A stretch of DNA of 35,258 nucleotides, from positions 1-35,258 of the forward strand of contig CAZGBU010000006.1 of the NCBI GenBank assembly GCA_964523945.1, in the 5' to 3' direction. Positions 14,717 to 22,660 of the stretch are shown here, one piece after another. The DNA comes from CAKTOF01 sp964523945 (GTDB lineage: Bacteria > Bacillota > Clostridia > Oscillospirales > Oscillospiraceae). Under the pieces are notes generated by a model that saw only the letters and a list, made by a program, of their open reading frames with translations, had not been told where the DNA came from and made no database searches. Numbering within the stretch: position 1 is the first letter of the stretch; every line of letters starts with the position of its first letter. Both the position numbers and the translations under genes were made by a program.

Positions 14717-15952
14717 ATGGCCATTCTCAAAGGTGCCTGCATCGTCGGCCAGTCCGGCGGGCCGACGGCTGTTATCAATGCCAGCGTTTTCGGCGTTATT
14801 CAGGCTGCAATGGAAAATCCGGCGATCACCCGGGTGCTCGGTGCGGAGCATGGCATCCGCGGCGTACTGGATGACAAGCTGTTTGATCTGGGGCAGGAAT
14901 CCCCCAAAGAACTCGCGCTGCTGCCGCAGACGCCGTCGTCAGTGCTTGGCTCGGTGCGCTATAAGCTCAGTGACCCTTCGGCCGACGATACCGATTACCG
15001 GCGGATTCTGGAGGTGTTTCAGAAGTATGATGTGCGCTACTTCTTTTATATCGGTGGCAACGATTCAATGGACACATGTGCCAAGGTCAGCCGGTATCTG
15101 CAGCAGGTCGGCTATGAGTGCCGCGTCATCGGCGTGCCGAAGACGATCGACAACGATCTGTATGGCATCGACCACTGCCCGGGGTTTGGCTCAGCGGCAA
15201 AGTATATTGCCACTACATTCCAAGAGGTCTACCTCGACGCGCACGTCTATGACACTGGTACCGTGACGATCATCGAGTGTATGGGACGCCATGCAGGCTG
15301 GCTGACAGCCAGCGCGGCGCTGGCCGGGCTGAGCGGATGCGGGCCGGATCTCATCTATCTGCCTGAGGTCGATTTTGACATGGAGCAGTTCCTGGCCGAC
15401 GTGACGCGTGTTTACCGCGAGACGGGCTACTGCATCGTCGCGGTGTCCGAGGGGATCCACTACGCAGACGGAAGCTTTGTCTCCGAGGCGAAGACCTCGA
15501 CGACGGATGGATTTGGTCATGCGCAGCTCGGCGGGCTGGCGGCAATGCTGGCGAATGTTGTCAAGGAGAAAACCGGCGCGAAAGTGCGCGGGATCGAGCT
15601 GAGCCTGCTGCAGCGGTGCGCAGCGCATGTTGCCTCGGCAACCGACTCGATGGAGGCGTTTATCCTCGGGGCGACGGCGGTTGCTGCCGCGGCCGATGGC
15701 ATCAGCGGCAAGATGATCGGTATCAAGCGCCTGCCGGGGACGGAGTATCGCGCCGAGCCGGATCTCATCGATCTTGATGCGGTTGCGAACCGTGAGAAAA
15801 AAGTGCCGCTTGACTGGATCAACGAGAGCCGCAATGGTGTGACGCAGGCGTTGATCGACTACTGTGTGCCGCTGATTGTCGGCGAACGCAAGCAAGTGAT
15901 GGAAAATGGCATGCCGCGCTTTGCGCGCTTGAAAAAGGTCTACGCGAAATAA
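14717..15952 (+). CDS. 6-phosphofructokinase, pyrophosphate-dependent type
   Basis: 411 residues, longer than the 320-residue ATP-PFK of Escherichia coli. The active-site signatures are GGNDS (113-117) and PKTIDND (141-147). An Asp where ATP enzymes have the second Gly of GGDGS, and Lys in place of Gly in PGTIDND, are the known marks of pyrophosphate-dependent enzymes. So the likely reaction is PPi plus fructose-6-phosphate giving fructose-1,6-bisphosphate, reversibly. Other conserved parts are GQSGGPTAVIN (11-21), GFGSAAKYI and MGRHAGWLTA. ATG at 14717 has ACGGAGG upstream. It is divergent from fba. PPi use is inferred from two residues. Confidence 0.93.
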   Translation: MAILKGACIVGQSGGPTAVINASVFGVIQAAMENPAITRVLGAEHGIRGVLDDKLFDLGQESPKELALLPQTPSSVLGSVRYKLSDPSADDTDYRRILEVFQKYDVRYFFYIGGNDSMDTCAKVSRYLQQVGYECRVIGVPKTIDNDLYGIDHCPGFGSAAKYIATTFQEVYLDAHVYDTGTVTIIECMGRHAGWLTASAALAGLSGCGPDLIYLPEVDFDMEQFLADVTRVYRETGYCIVAVSEGIHYADGSFVSEAKTSTTDGFGHAQLGGLAAMLANVVKEKTGAKVRGIELSLLQRCAAHVASATDSMEAFILGATAVAAAADGISGKMIGIKRLPGTEYRAEPDLIDLDAVANREKKVPLDWINESRNGVTQALIDYCVPLIVGERKQVMENGMPRFARLKKVYAK

Positions 15953-15956
15953 ATCT

Positions 15957-15994
15957 GCGTGCCGGACGGAGCGCCGTCCGGCACGCGGCGTTTT
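15957..15994 (+). terminator. Terminator of the phosphofructokinase gene
   Basis: GCGTGCCGGACGG (15957-15969) pairs perfectly with CCGTCCGGCACGC (15974-15986), loop 4, followed by GGCGTTTT. The T run is short. Confidence 0.7.
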
Positions 15995-16082
15995 CCGAAA
16001 AACTTCCGATTTTATGGCAGACGGTTGCCATACGCTGCCTGCCGCGTTATCGTAAAACTGACAACGGAATTATGGGGTATTT

Positions 16083-16196
16083 TCTTCGGGGCAGGGTGCA
16101 ATTCCCGATCGGCGGTGACAGTCCGCGGGCGCGCAGCGCAGGATTTGGTGCAATTCCAAAACCGACAGTACAGTCTGGATGAGAGAAGCGAATGCC
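16083..16196 (+). ncRNA. FMN riboswitch (RFN element)
   Basis: The conserved RFN blocks are in order: TTCGGGGCAGGGTGCAATTC (near 16084), then CCGATCGGCGGTGACAGTCCGCG, then GATTTGGTGCAATTCCAAAA, CCGACAGTACAGTCTGGATG and AGAGAAG ending near 16190. The element binds FMN and switches off riboflavin genes. Here it controls ribU and the kinase fusion downstream through the terminator at 16236-16279. Confidence 0.96.
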
Positions 16197-16235
16197 GGCA
16201 CACGGCGCGCAGCAGCGCGCCGTGCTGTCCCGCCC

Positions 16236-16279
16236 AAAAACCGCACCGGAGAAGACCACGTCTTTCCGGTGCGGTTTTT
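16236..16279 (+). terminator. Expression-platform terminator of the FMN riboswitch
   Basis: AAAAACCGCACCGG (16236-16249) pairs with CCGGTGCGGTTTTT (16266-16279), immediately followed by the ribosome binding site GGAGGTG (16281-16287). A second hairpin (GCACGGCGCGC, 16200-16210, with its complement to 16224) lies between aptamer and terminator. Confidence 0.88.
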
Positions 16280-16291
16280 TGGAGGTGCGAA

Positions 16292-16939
16292 ATGAGAAGC
16301 AAAACAAAAAAACTGACAATGGCGGCGATGCTGGGAGCAATGGCGTATGCATTGGTCACACTGGTGCAGATCCCGATTGTCCTGTTTTTGCGCTATGAGC
16401 CGAAAGATGTTGTGATCACGCTGGGTGGCTTTTTGCTTGGCCCGCCGTATGCGTTTGCAATTTCGGTGATTGTTTCCGTCCTGGAGATGCTGACAGTCAG
16501 CGGCACAGGCCTGGTGGGCTGCCTGATGAACGTCGTCTCCACGGCGCTGTTTGCCGGCCCGGCGGCAATTCTCTACCGGCGCAGGCCGAGCGCCAAAACC
16601 GCTGCCATCGGCCTGGCCGTGGGCTGGCTGTCAATGGCGGCGGGGATGATGGCCTGGAACTGGCTGATTACGCCGCTCTATCTGGGCTACCCGCGAGAGG
16701 CAGTGACGGAACTGCTGCTGCCCGCATTTCTGCCGTTTAATCTGCTCAAGGGAGGGCTGAACGCGGCGTTTTCATTCTTGCTGCTCGGTGCGCTTCAGCC
16801 GGCACTGCGCCGGCTTGGGATGGCAAACGAGCAGAAAGCGGAGATGCGCTGCCGCACCGCCGGTATGGTGGCGGCGGGTGCGGCCGGGGTCACCTGTGTG
16901 CTGCTCCTGCTGACGCTGCGCGGAGTATCGCAGCTGTGA
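16292..16939 (+). CDS. ribU: ECF transporter substrate-binding subunit RibU (riboflavin uptake)
   Basis: 215 residues with about six hydrophobic segments. The loop after the first segment reads FLRYEPKDVVITLGGFLLGP, the usual RibU signature. RibU binds riboflavin and works with a shared ECF energizing module (EcfT, EcfA, EcfA') encoded elsewhere. A C-terminal hydrophobic segment (about 190-208) after the charged stretch near 172-185 is extra compared with the compact S-component core. ATG at 16292 follows GGAGGTG and the FMN riboswitch, so expression should fall when FMN is plentiful. It overlaps the next gene by four bases. Confidence 0.94.
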   Translation: MRSKTKKLTMAAMLGAMAYALVTLVQIPIVLFLRYEPKDVVITLGGFLLGPPYAFAISVIVSVLEMLTVSGTGLVGCLMNVVSTALFAGPAAILYRRRPSAKTAAIGLAVGWLSMAAGMMAWNWLITPLYLGYPREAVTELLLPAFLPFNLLKGGLNAAFSFLLLGALQPALRRLGMANEQKAEMRCRTAGMVAAGAAGVTCVLLLLTLRGVSQL

Positions 16940-17631
16940 CGGCGCATAAACTGGATCTCCGGAGAGAACCTGTGTGCCGGATCAGTGGCACAGTCGTGCA
17001 TGGGTGGGGGATCGGTAAGCTGGTCGGAATGCCAACGGCCAATTTGATGTGCAGCGACCCACTGCCGAAACCTGGCGTATATGCAGCGCGGGTGTGCTGG
17101 GATGGCGAAAGCTGCCCTGGCGCGGCCTATGTCGGCCCGCGGCCAACGGTAGAACGCATGGAGCCCGATGCAGTGGAGGTGCACCTGCTTGACTTTGCAG
17201 GAGATCTGTATGATCGACAGCTGACGCTGCTGCTCTATGGGCCGCTTCGCCAGCCGATATGCTTCCCGGATTTTCCGAGTCTCCTGACGCAGATCGCGCA
17301 GGATTGCGCAGCGATCCGCAAGGCGTTTGCACTGCCGGATGCGGCGGGGACGCTGACGCTCTGCCCATCACACCGGAGCGTTTTTGTCGGCGGGCGGGAG
17401 ATCACGCTTACCGAAAAGGAATTCGATGTGCTGCAGCTGCTGCTGCGCGAACCGAACCGCACGCTGAGCAAACAGGAGCTGTATGAGCGCGTCTGGCACC
17501 AGCCGACCAACGGATGCTGCCATGCGGTGGAGAACACGGTGTTCCAGATCCGGAAAAAGCTGCGGCCGGCCGGTATTGACTGTATCCGGACAGTGCCGGG
17601 GCTGGGCTACCGCTGCCGCCTGGATGCATGA
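16936..17631 (+). CDS. Riboflavin kinase domain fused to an OmpR/PhoB-type winged-helix domain
   Basis: 231 residues with two domains. Residues about 12-130 match the riboflavin kinase half of RibF: GKLVGMPTANL (28-37, with the nucleotide/Mg PTAN motif at 33-36), PKPGVYAARV (45-53), YVGPRPT (65-71), and VEVHLLDFAGDLYDRQL (80-96) with the catalytic-type Glu81. The FAD synthetase half of RibF is absent. Residues about 139-228 match the Trans_Reg_C winged helix: LTEKEFDVLQLLLREPNRTL (158-177), a recognition helix AVENTVFQIRKKL and the wing IRTVPGLGYR. There is no receiver domain. GTG at 16936 overlaps the ribU stop, so the two are coupled and share the FMN riboswitch. Likely role: a flavin-sensing regulator, a flavokinase, or both. 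This is inference. Confidence 0.88.
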   Translation: MTAHKLDLRREPVCRISGTVVHGWGIGKLVGMPTANLMCSDPLPKPGVYAARVCWDGESCPGAAYVGPRPTVERMEPDAVEVHLLDFAGDLYDRQLTLLLYGPLRQPICFPDFPSLLTQIAQDCAAIRKAFALPDAAGTLTLCPSHRSVFVGGREITLTEKEFDVLQLLLREPNRTLSKQELYERVWHQPTNGCCHAVENTVFQIRKKLRPAGIDCIRTVPGLGYRCRLDA

Positions 17632-17645
17632 CGCGCGCGATATGG

Positions 17646-17684
17646 AAAAAAGTACGGCAGGCGAGAGCCTGCCGTACGATTTTT
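17646..17684. terminator. Bidirectional terminator between the kinase fusion and pta
   Basis: GTACGGCAGGC (17652-17662) pairs perfectly with GCCTGCCGTAC (17667-17677), loop GAGA. AAAAAA stands before (17646-17651) and TTTTT after (17680-17684), so it can end both converging transcripts. Confidence 0.92.
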
Positions 17685-17704
17685 ATGCGATTTCCTGTTT
17701 GTAC

Positions 17705-18679
17705 TCAGGCGAGCGCAGCAGTGATGAGCGCCATCTTATAGACCTCGTCTGCGTTGCAGCCGCGGGAGAGGTCGTTGATCGGCGCGTTCAGGCCAAGCAG
17801 GATCGGGCCGTAGGCCGCGAAGCCGCCCAGACGGGCCGCGATCTTATAGCCAATGTTGCCGGAGGTGACATCCGGGAAAATAAAGGTGTTGGCATGGCCG
17901 GCAACCGTGGAACCCGGGAACTTAAGCTGACCCACCTCCGGCGCGACAGCTGCATCGAACTGCATTTCGCCGTCGACCGGAACGTCCATCACTTCTTTCG
18001 CTTTGGCGACAGCGTTCTGCACCTTGGTGACCTCATCATCCTTGGCCGAACCCTTGGTGGAGAAGCTCAGGAAAGCGACTTTCGGGTCAATGCCGAACGT
18101 CTGGGCGCACTTGGCGGTCTCCTGCGCGATCTCGACGAGGTTGTCCTCCGTCGGATGGATGTTGATGGCGCAGTCACCCATCGCCAGGCGCTCCTGCGTG
18201 CCGTCGGCATTGTCGCGCACCATGATGAAGCAGGACGATACGATCGTGTTGCCCGGCTTGGTCTTGATGAGCTGGAGCGCCGGACGGACGGTGTCGGCCG
18301 TGGAGTAGGTCGCGCCGCCGAGCAGCGAGTCGGCCTTGCCCATCTGCACGAGCATCGTGCCGAAGTAGTTGCCCTTGAGCAGGTTCTTCCGGCAGTCTTC
18401 CGGCGTCATTTTGCCCTTGCGCAGCTCAACCATCTTTTCGACCATGGCATCCATTTCGGGATAGGTTTCCGGGTCGATGATTTCGATGCCCTCAATATCA
18501 AAGCCGCCCTTGGCCGCGTTGGCCTTGACCTCTTCGACATTGCCGACGAGCACCGGCGTCAGATAGTTGCCGGACGCTTTGATGCGGGCGGTTGCCTCGA
18601 GGATACGGGCGTCGGGACCCTCGGTAAAGACGATCTTTTTCGGATTGGCCTTGAGCATTTCGATGAGCTTGTCAAACAT
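17705..18679 (-). CDS. pta: Phosphate acetyltransferase
   Basis: 324 residues, typical of the short single-domain Pta of Firmicutes. It interconverts acetyl-CoA and acetyl phosphate. Motifs: IVFTEGPDARILEAT near the N terminus, LVGNVEEV, GGATYSTADTVRPALQLI, SSCFIMV, MGDCAINI, LSFSTKGSAK, VDGEMQFDAA, and the C-terminal YGPILLGLNAPINDLSRGC. Start at 18679 follows GGAGG; upstream in-frame residues have no support. No acetate kinase gene is in the window, so ackA must lie elsewhere or acetyl phosphate is used otherwise. Confidence 0.97.
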   Translation of the reverse strand: MFDKLIEMLKANPKKIVFTEGPDARILEATARIKASGNYLTPVLVGNVEEVKANAAKGGFDIEGIEIIDPETYPEMDAMVEKMVELRKGKMTPEDCRKNLLKGNYFGTMLVQMGKADSLLGGATYSTADTVRPALQLIKTKPGNTIVSSCFIMVRDNADGTQERLAMGDCAINIHPTEDNLVEIAQETAKCAQTFGIDPKVAFLSFSTKGSAKDDEVTKVQNAVAKAKEVMDVPVDGEMQFDAAVAPEVGQLKFPGSTVAGHANTFIFPDVTSGNIGYKIAARLGGFAAYGPILLGLNAPINDLSRGCNADEVYKMALITAALA

Positions 18680-18741
18680 GGTAAGTACCTCCATTATGTT
18701 TGGTTTGAGCGCTGCCGCCGCGGCGCGAATTTCCACCGATG

Positions 18742-18770
18742 ATTATACAACAGTTTCAAAAAGAGCACAA
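18742..18770 (-). promoter_or_regulatory. Promoter of pta
   Basis: On the minus strand TTGTGC (18770-18765), 17 bases and TATAAT (18747-18742), 62 bases before the pta start codon. Confidence 0.75.
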
Positions 18771-18807
18771 CCACAATTTTGCACAGGAATTGCGTTCTGT
18801 ATGGCCT

Positions 18808-19674
18808 TTATTCCCACAAACCCTGTGCGGAGATCAGAGCAACCGGCGCGCCGGTGATCGGGTGGGCAAAACGGAGCTGCCTGGCGCACAGAAGCTGTGT
18901 GGAAAGGCCGTGCGCATCCGAGTAGCCGCGCGAGGCTTCCGTTGCGTACTGGGGATCGCCGAGGATCGGAAATCCGCCGGCCAGACAGTGGACGCGCAGC
19001 TGATGCGTCCGCCCGGTGACTGGCTCGAGCGCGAGCGTGCTTGTCTCGCCGCGGCGTGTGACCCGGTAGCGCGTCACAGCGCGAAGCCCGCCTGCGCCGA
19101 CGGTGCGCAGCATCCGTGTCGGGTCGGGCCGGACAATCGGCAGGTCGATGACGCCGGCATCCTCCGGCGGTCCGCCGAAGACGACGGCGGTATAGTGCTT
19201 TTCGATCTGACCGGCCAGCTGCGCCTGGCACAGCCGTGCGTGGACATATGCGTTTTTGGCAATCAGCACAACCCCGAGCGTGTCGCGGTCGAGCCGTGTG
19301 ACCGGATGGACGGCACATTCCTGACCGGTGCGCAGATAGTATCCGTACAGGTAGTTTGCAAGTGTGTCTGTGTTGCGGGAAGCCGATGGGTGCACCATCA
19401 TGCCGGCCGGCTTGTCCACAGCGAGAATCGCCTCGTCCTCGTAGAGAATCGACAGCACGCCGTCCTGCGCAGGGTAGTCCGGCGGCGTCTCATCGAGCTG
19501 AACGGTGACTACATCGCCCGGTTGCACCATGTAATTGGTGTAACGCGGCACGCCGTTGACACAGAACGCGTGTTCATATTTCAGATGCTTGATCAGCCCG
19601 GTGGACATGGCCAGCTCGCCGTGCAGAATACTTGACAGCCGTGCAGTACGCGTGCAGGTACAGTGTAAGATCAT
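18808..19674 (-). CDS. RluA-family pseudouridine synthase
   Basis: 288 residues. The N-terminal part (about 1-75) resembles an S4-like RNA-binding fold, with NGVPRYTNYMVQPGDVVTVQ. The catalytic part has the RluA motif HPVTRLDRDTLGVVLIAK with the catalytic Asp, then KHYTAVVFG, and the late motif PVTGRTHQLRVHCLAGGFPILGDPQY. The family isomerises uridine to pseudouridine in rRNA or tRNA; the target site cannot be told from sequence. Start at 19674 is preceded by GGGGGGA. It lies downstream of the frameshifted ytvI-like gene on the same strand. Confidence 0.93.
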   Translation of the reverse strand: MILHCTCTRTARLSSILHGELAMSTGLIKHLKYEHAFCVNGVPRYTNYMVQPGDVVTVQLDETPPDYPAQDGVLSILYEDEAILAVDKPAGMMVHPSASRNTDTLANYLYGYYLRTGQECAVHPVTRLDRDTLGVVLIAKNAYVHARLCQAQLAGQIEKHYTAVVFGGPPEDAGVIDLPIVRPDPTRMLRTVGAGGLRAVTRYRVTRRGETSTLALEPVTGRTHQLRVHCLAGGFPILGDPQYATEASRGYSDAHGLSTQLLCARQLRFAHPITGAPVALISAQGLWE

Positions 19675-19725
19675 TGGCAGTCCCCCCAACGGAACCATTG
19701 TAGCGTGCCGCGGCGCAAAACGCAA

Positions 19726-20785
19726 CTATGCCGGAGACGCGCGGTGGTACGAATCCCACAGCTGTTGGATGAGCAGTGCGCCGATCGGGAAAAGGATCAT
19801 CCCGAGAATGCCCATCACCCGGAAACCTGTGTAGATTGCCAGCAGCGTTACAAGCGGATTCAGGCCGATCTGTCGGCCGACCAGGCGCGGCTCAAGTGCG
19901 GTACGCGTGAGCGTTGCCGCGCCGTACAGCAGCAGGCCAATCCCACAGCGTGTGTTTCCGCGTACAAACATCAGCAGCCCCCCACGGAATCAGGATGGTG
20001 CCGGTACCGAAGACCGGCAGCGCGTCGATCAGTGCGACCAGCAGCCCGAACAGCAGCGCATAGTCGATGCCAATGATCAAAAGGCCGACGGTCACAATGC
20101 AGAACGTGACACTCATCAGTTTGAGCTGGGCCACACACCAGCCGCCAAACGCGAGGCGGAGCCGGCCCGCCACGGCAGTAATCTGCGCACGGTGGCGCTT
20201 TGGCAGGATGGATCGGACCCAGTTGCCAATGGCAGGCATCTGCGATGCGATCATAAAACTTGACAGGACGGATGTGATCAGGAACAGCACAGCGCTCGGC
20301 AGCGCGGCCAGGAAGGCAGAGGCGATGGAAAAGACCTTGTCGTTGAGCGTGTCAAGCCAGCCGGCGCTGCCGGAGAACAGACGGCTGACCCATCCCTCCA
20401 GCGCGGTGCCAAGCCCGTCCGGCGCGCGGTCAGCCAGCGACGAGAGCCAGTCGTGCAGACGGGACATTGGCCCTGCCAGAGAGGACACGATAGATGGCAG
20501 CTGCCGACCGAGCTCCACCAGTTCGCTGCAGATCATCCGGCACAGGATCCAGCAGCCGGCGGCGAGCAGCAGATACAGTGTGCCGACGCATACGCCGGCG
20601 CAGACCCAGCGCGGCAGGCGGCTTTTGCGCAGCAGGAACCGCGTCGCTGGATCGGCCAGCTTGGCGATCAGCGCGCCGATGAGAAACGGCAGGACAATGG
20701 GCAGCAGAAACCGGACGGCCAGAAAGGCCGCCAGCGCGCCGGCGGCCAGATACAGCGCCGTGCGAACCCATTTCTTCTCCAGCAT
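19726..20785 (-). pseudogene. YtvI-like / AI-2E-family membrane protein, frameshifted
   Basis: A start at 20785 (with GGGAGG upstream) opens a membrane protein with N-terminal hydrophobic pair WVRTALYLAAGALAAFLAVRFLLPIVLP, long amphipathic middle and later segments such as FGLLVALIDALPVFGTGTILIPWG. In-frame reading then becomes nonsense and stops at 19892. The sequence resumes in another frame as LLMFVRGNTRCGIGLLLYGA through KL-free family-like tail EPRLVGRQIGLNPLVTLLAIY, ending at 19726. The shift is at a run of six C (19978-19983; G on the coding strand): with five, one continuous protein of 352 residues results, the usual length of the AI-2E transporter family and its sporulation member YtvI. 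It is either a true frameshift, a phase-variable tract or a sequencing error. Confidence 0.85.
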
Positions 20786-20857
20786 GAAAGACCTCCCAAT
20801 TGTTCAGATTGAACGGATGGCATTTGGGAAAAGAAGCGGAAATCGGCAGTTCTGCGC

Positions 20858-20886
20858 TTGCAATTCCCCGTATGGAATGCTATGAT
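20858..20886 (+). promoter_or_regulatory. Promoter of the ACT-hom-lysC operon
   Basis: TTGCAA (20858-20863), 17 bases and TATGAT (20881-20886), 52 bases before the first gene. Confidence 0.7.
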
Positions 20887-20938
20887 AGACCACAGCATAA
20901 AAACAAATGACTGCTCACGAAAGACAGGAGGCGGCATG

Positions 20939-21379
20939 ATGCACGAGATGCCGAAATACTTTTTGGTGGAGGCCGAGGCCCTGCCGGAGGTGTTCCGCAG
21001 TGTGGCAGAGGCCAAACGCCTGCTGCAGACCGGCGAGGCGGATACAGTTGGCGCCGCCGCACGGATGACGGGCATCAGCCGCAGCGCATATTATAAGTAT
21101 CGTGACAGCGTGCTTCCCTTTGAAAACCTGATGGCGGGCCGGATCCTGACATTCCAGTTCATGCTCAACGACCGCACAGGCGTCCTGTCGGGTATATTAT
21201 CCATTTTAGCCGAATGCGGGGCAAATATACTGACGATCAACCAGACAATTCCGTCGGGCGGGCTGGCCATGGCGACCATCTCGGCGGAAACGAGCGGCCT
21301 GCATGGCTCGGTGGAGGGAATGATGAACAAGGTGGGTGAACTCGACGGCGTGGTCCGGTCCGAGATCGTCGCCGGGTAA
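20939..21379 (+). CDS. ACT domain-containing protein (PheB/UPF0735 type)
   Basis: 146 residues. The N-terminal half (about 1-65) is helical with a helix-turn-helix-like stretch, TVGAAARMTGISRSAYYKYRD. The C-terminal half (about 70-145) is an ACT domain starting FQFMLNDRTGVLSGILSILAECGANILTINQ, a fold that usually binds amino acids. Proteins of this layout are commonly encoded with homoserine dehydrogenase in Firmicutes and are sometimes called PheB. Of two adjacent ATGs (20936 and 20939), the second sits better behind GGAGG. Directly upstream of hom, 11 bases apart; a role in sensing threonine-pathway amino acids is plausible but unproven. Confidence 0.88.
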   Translation: MHEMPKYFLVEAEALPEVFRSVAEAKRLLQTGEADTVGAAARMTGISRSAYYKYRDSVLPFENLMAGRILTFQFMLNDRTGVLSGILSILAECGANILTINQTIPSGGLAMATISAETSGLHGSVEGMMNKVGELDGVVRSEIVAG

Positions 21380-21390
21380 GGAGTGGCAGC

Positions 21391-22599
21391 ATGGTATCAA
21401 TCGCACTTTTGGGCTTCGGCACGGTTGGCAGCGGCGTGGCGGAGGTCCTGGAAAAAAACGCGGCCTCGATCTCCAAAAAAGCCGGCGAAGAGATTCGAAT
21501 CAAATATATCCTCACTGCGCACGATCATCCGGATAGCCCGTTTGCGCATCTGATTCTGCATGACTTTTCGGTTATTGAAAACGATCCGGAGATTCAGGTT
21601 GTCGCCGAATGCATCGGCGGTGTGGGTGATGCGCTCCGCTATGCGCGCCGTGCGTTGCATGCCGGTAAGCATTTTGTCACAAGCAACAAGGAGCTGGTGG
21701 CGGAATACGGTTATGAACTGCTGCAGATCGCGCGCAGCAATGATTTGAACTTTCTGTTTGAAGCGTCTGTCGGCGGCGGCATTCCCATTATCCGGCCGCT
21801 GACGAGCTGCCTTGCGGCAAACGAGATCACGGAGATCTGCGGCATCCTAAACGGAACGACCAATTATATCCTGACCCGGATGATCCGGGACGGGCTGCCG
21901 TTCGACACGGTGCTCAGACAGGCGCAGGAACTCGGCTATGCCGAAGCCGACCCGACCGCCGATGTCGGCGGGCACGACACCTGCCGTAAAATCTGTATCC
22001 TGGCGGCGCTCAGCTTTGGCCGTCATGTTTATCCGCGTCAGGTGCCGACCGAGGGCATCACCGGTATCACTGGCGAGGACGTGACATTTGCCTCAGCGTC
22101 CGACCGGCGCATCAAGCTGCTGGGCCGCGCGCAGCGGCAGGATGATGGACGCATCTGTGTCTATGTTGCGCCGCACTTTGTGGCGGAAGACGATCAGCTG
22201 GCCAATGTCGAAGATGTGTTCAATGGGATTGTCGTCAAGGGCGACGCAATCGGTGACGTCATGTTCTATGGCCGCGGCGCCGGTAAACTGCCGACGGCCA
22301 GCGCAGTCATCGCGGATGTGATCGACGCGGTGAAGCACTTCGGCGCCAAAAAGTATGTCGACTGGTCCGACGGCGGCGACGACGTTGTCAGTGATGCGGC
22401 AAAGCTGCCGCTGCGCTGGTTTGTCCGGACGACGATGGGTGAAATGCAGATCGGCGCCACGTTCGGTGAGGTAGAGATGATCCGTGCGGACGTTGCCGGG
22501 CAGCATGGCTTCCTGACATCGCCGATGACCCGCGAGGCGCTTGAACAAAAAGCACGCGACGGGTTTGAGATGCTTTCCAGGATTCCCATTTTGGACTGA
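21391..22599 (+). CDS. hom: Homoserine dehydrogenase
   Basis: 402 residues. It reduces aspartate-semialdehyde to homoserine with NAD(P)H. An N-terminal nucleotide-binding motif (GFGTVGSGVAEVL, 8-20) is followed by the catalytic core with TSNKELVAEYG, FEASVGGGIPIIRPL and GILNGTTNYILTRM, then GYAEADPTADVGGHD. The C-terminal part (about 310-402) is an ACT-type regulatory domain, as in the longer feedback-controlled homoserine dehydrogenases. It follows the ACT protein by 11 bases and precedes lysC by 61, making an aspartate-family amino-acid operon. Confidence 0.97.
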   Translation: MVSIALLGFGTVGSGVAEVLEKNAASISKKAGEEIRIKYILTAHDHPDSPFAHLILHDFSVIENDPEIQVVAECIGGVGDALRYARRALHAGKHFVTSNKELVAEYGYELLQIARSNDLNFLFEASVGGGIPIIRPLTSCLAANEITEICGILNGTTNYILTRMIRDGLPFDTVLRQAQELGYAEADPTADVGGHDTCRKICILAALSFGRHVYPRQVPTEGITGITGEDVTFASASDRRIKLLGRAQRQDDGRICVYVAPHFVAEDDQLANVEDVFNGIVVKGDAIGDVMFYGRGAGKLPTASAVIADVIDAVKHFGAKKYVDWSDGGDDVVSDAAKLPLRWFVRTTMGEMQIGATFGEVEMIRADVAGQHGFLTSPMTREALEQKARDGFEMLSRIPILD

Positions 22600-22660
22600 G
22601 CGCGAATAAACTGGAAAAAAGGCATCCGTTGTTCAGACAAGCGGAGAGTGGGAGGATACT

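Noticed and set aside
18742..18785. Rex operator upstream of pta
   Set aside because: TTGTGC and TTGTGG are present but no TTGTGA...TCACAA dyad, so a Rex site cannot be supported.
17483..19635. Plus-strand frames of 419 and 298 residues opposite pta and the RluA-type gene
   Set aside because: Both are mirror frames of well-recognised minus-strand genes and lack ribosome binding sites.
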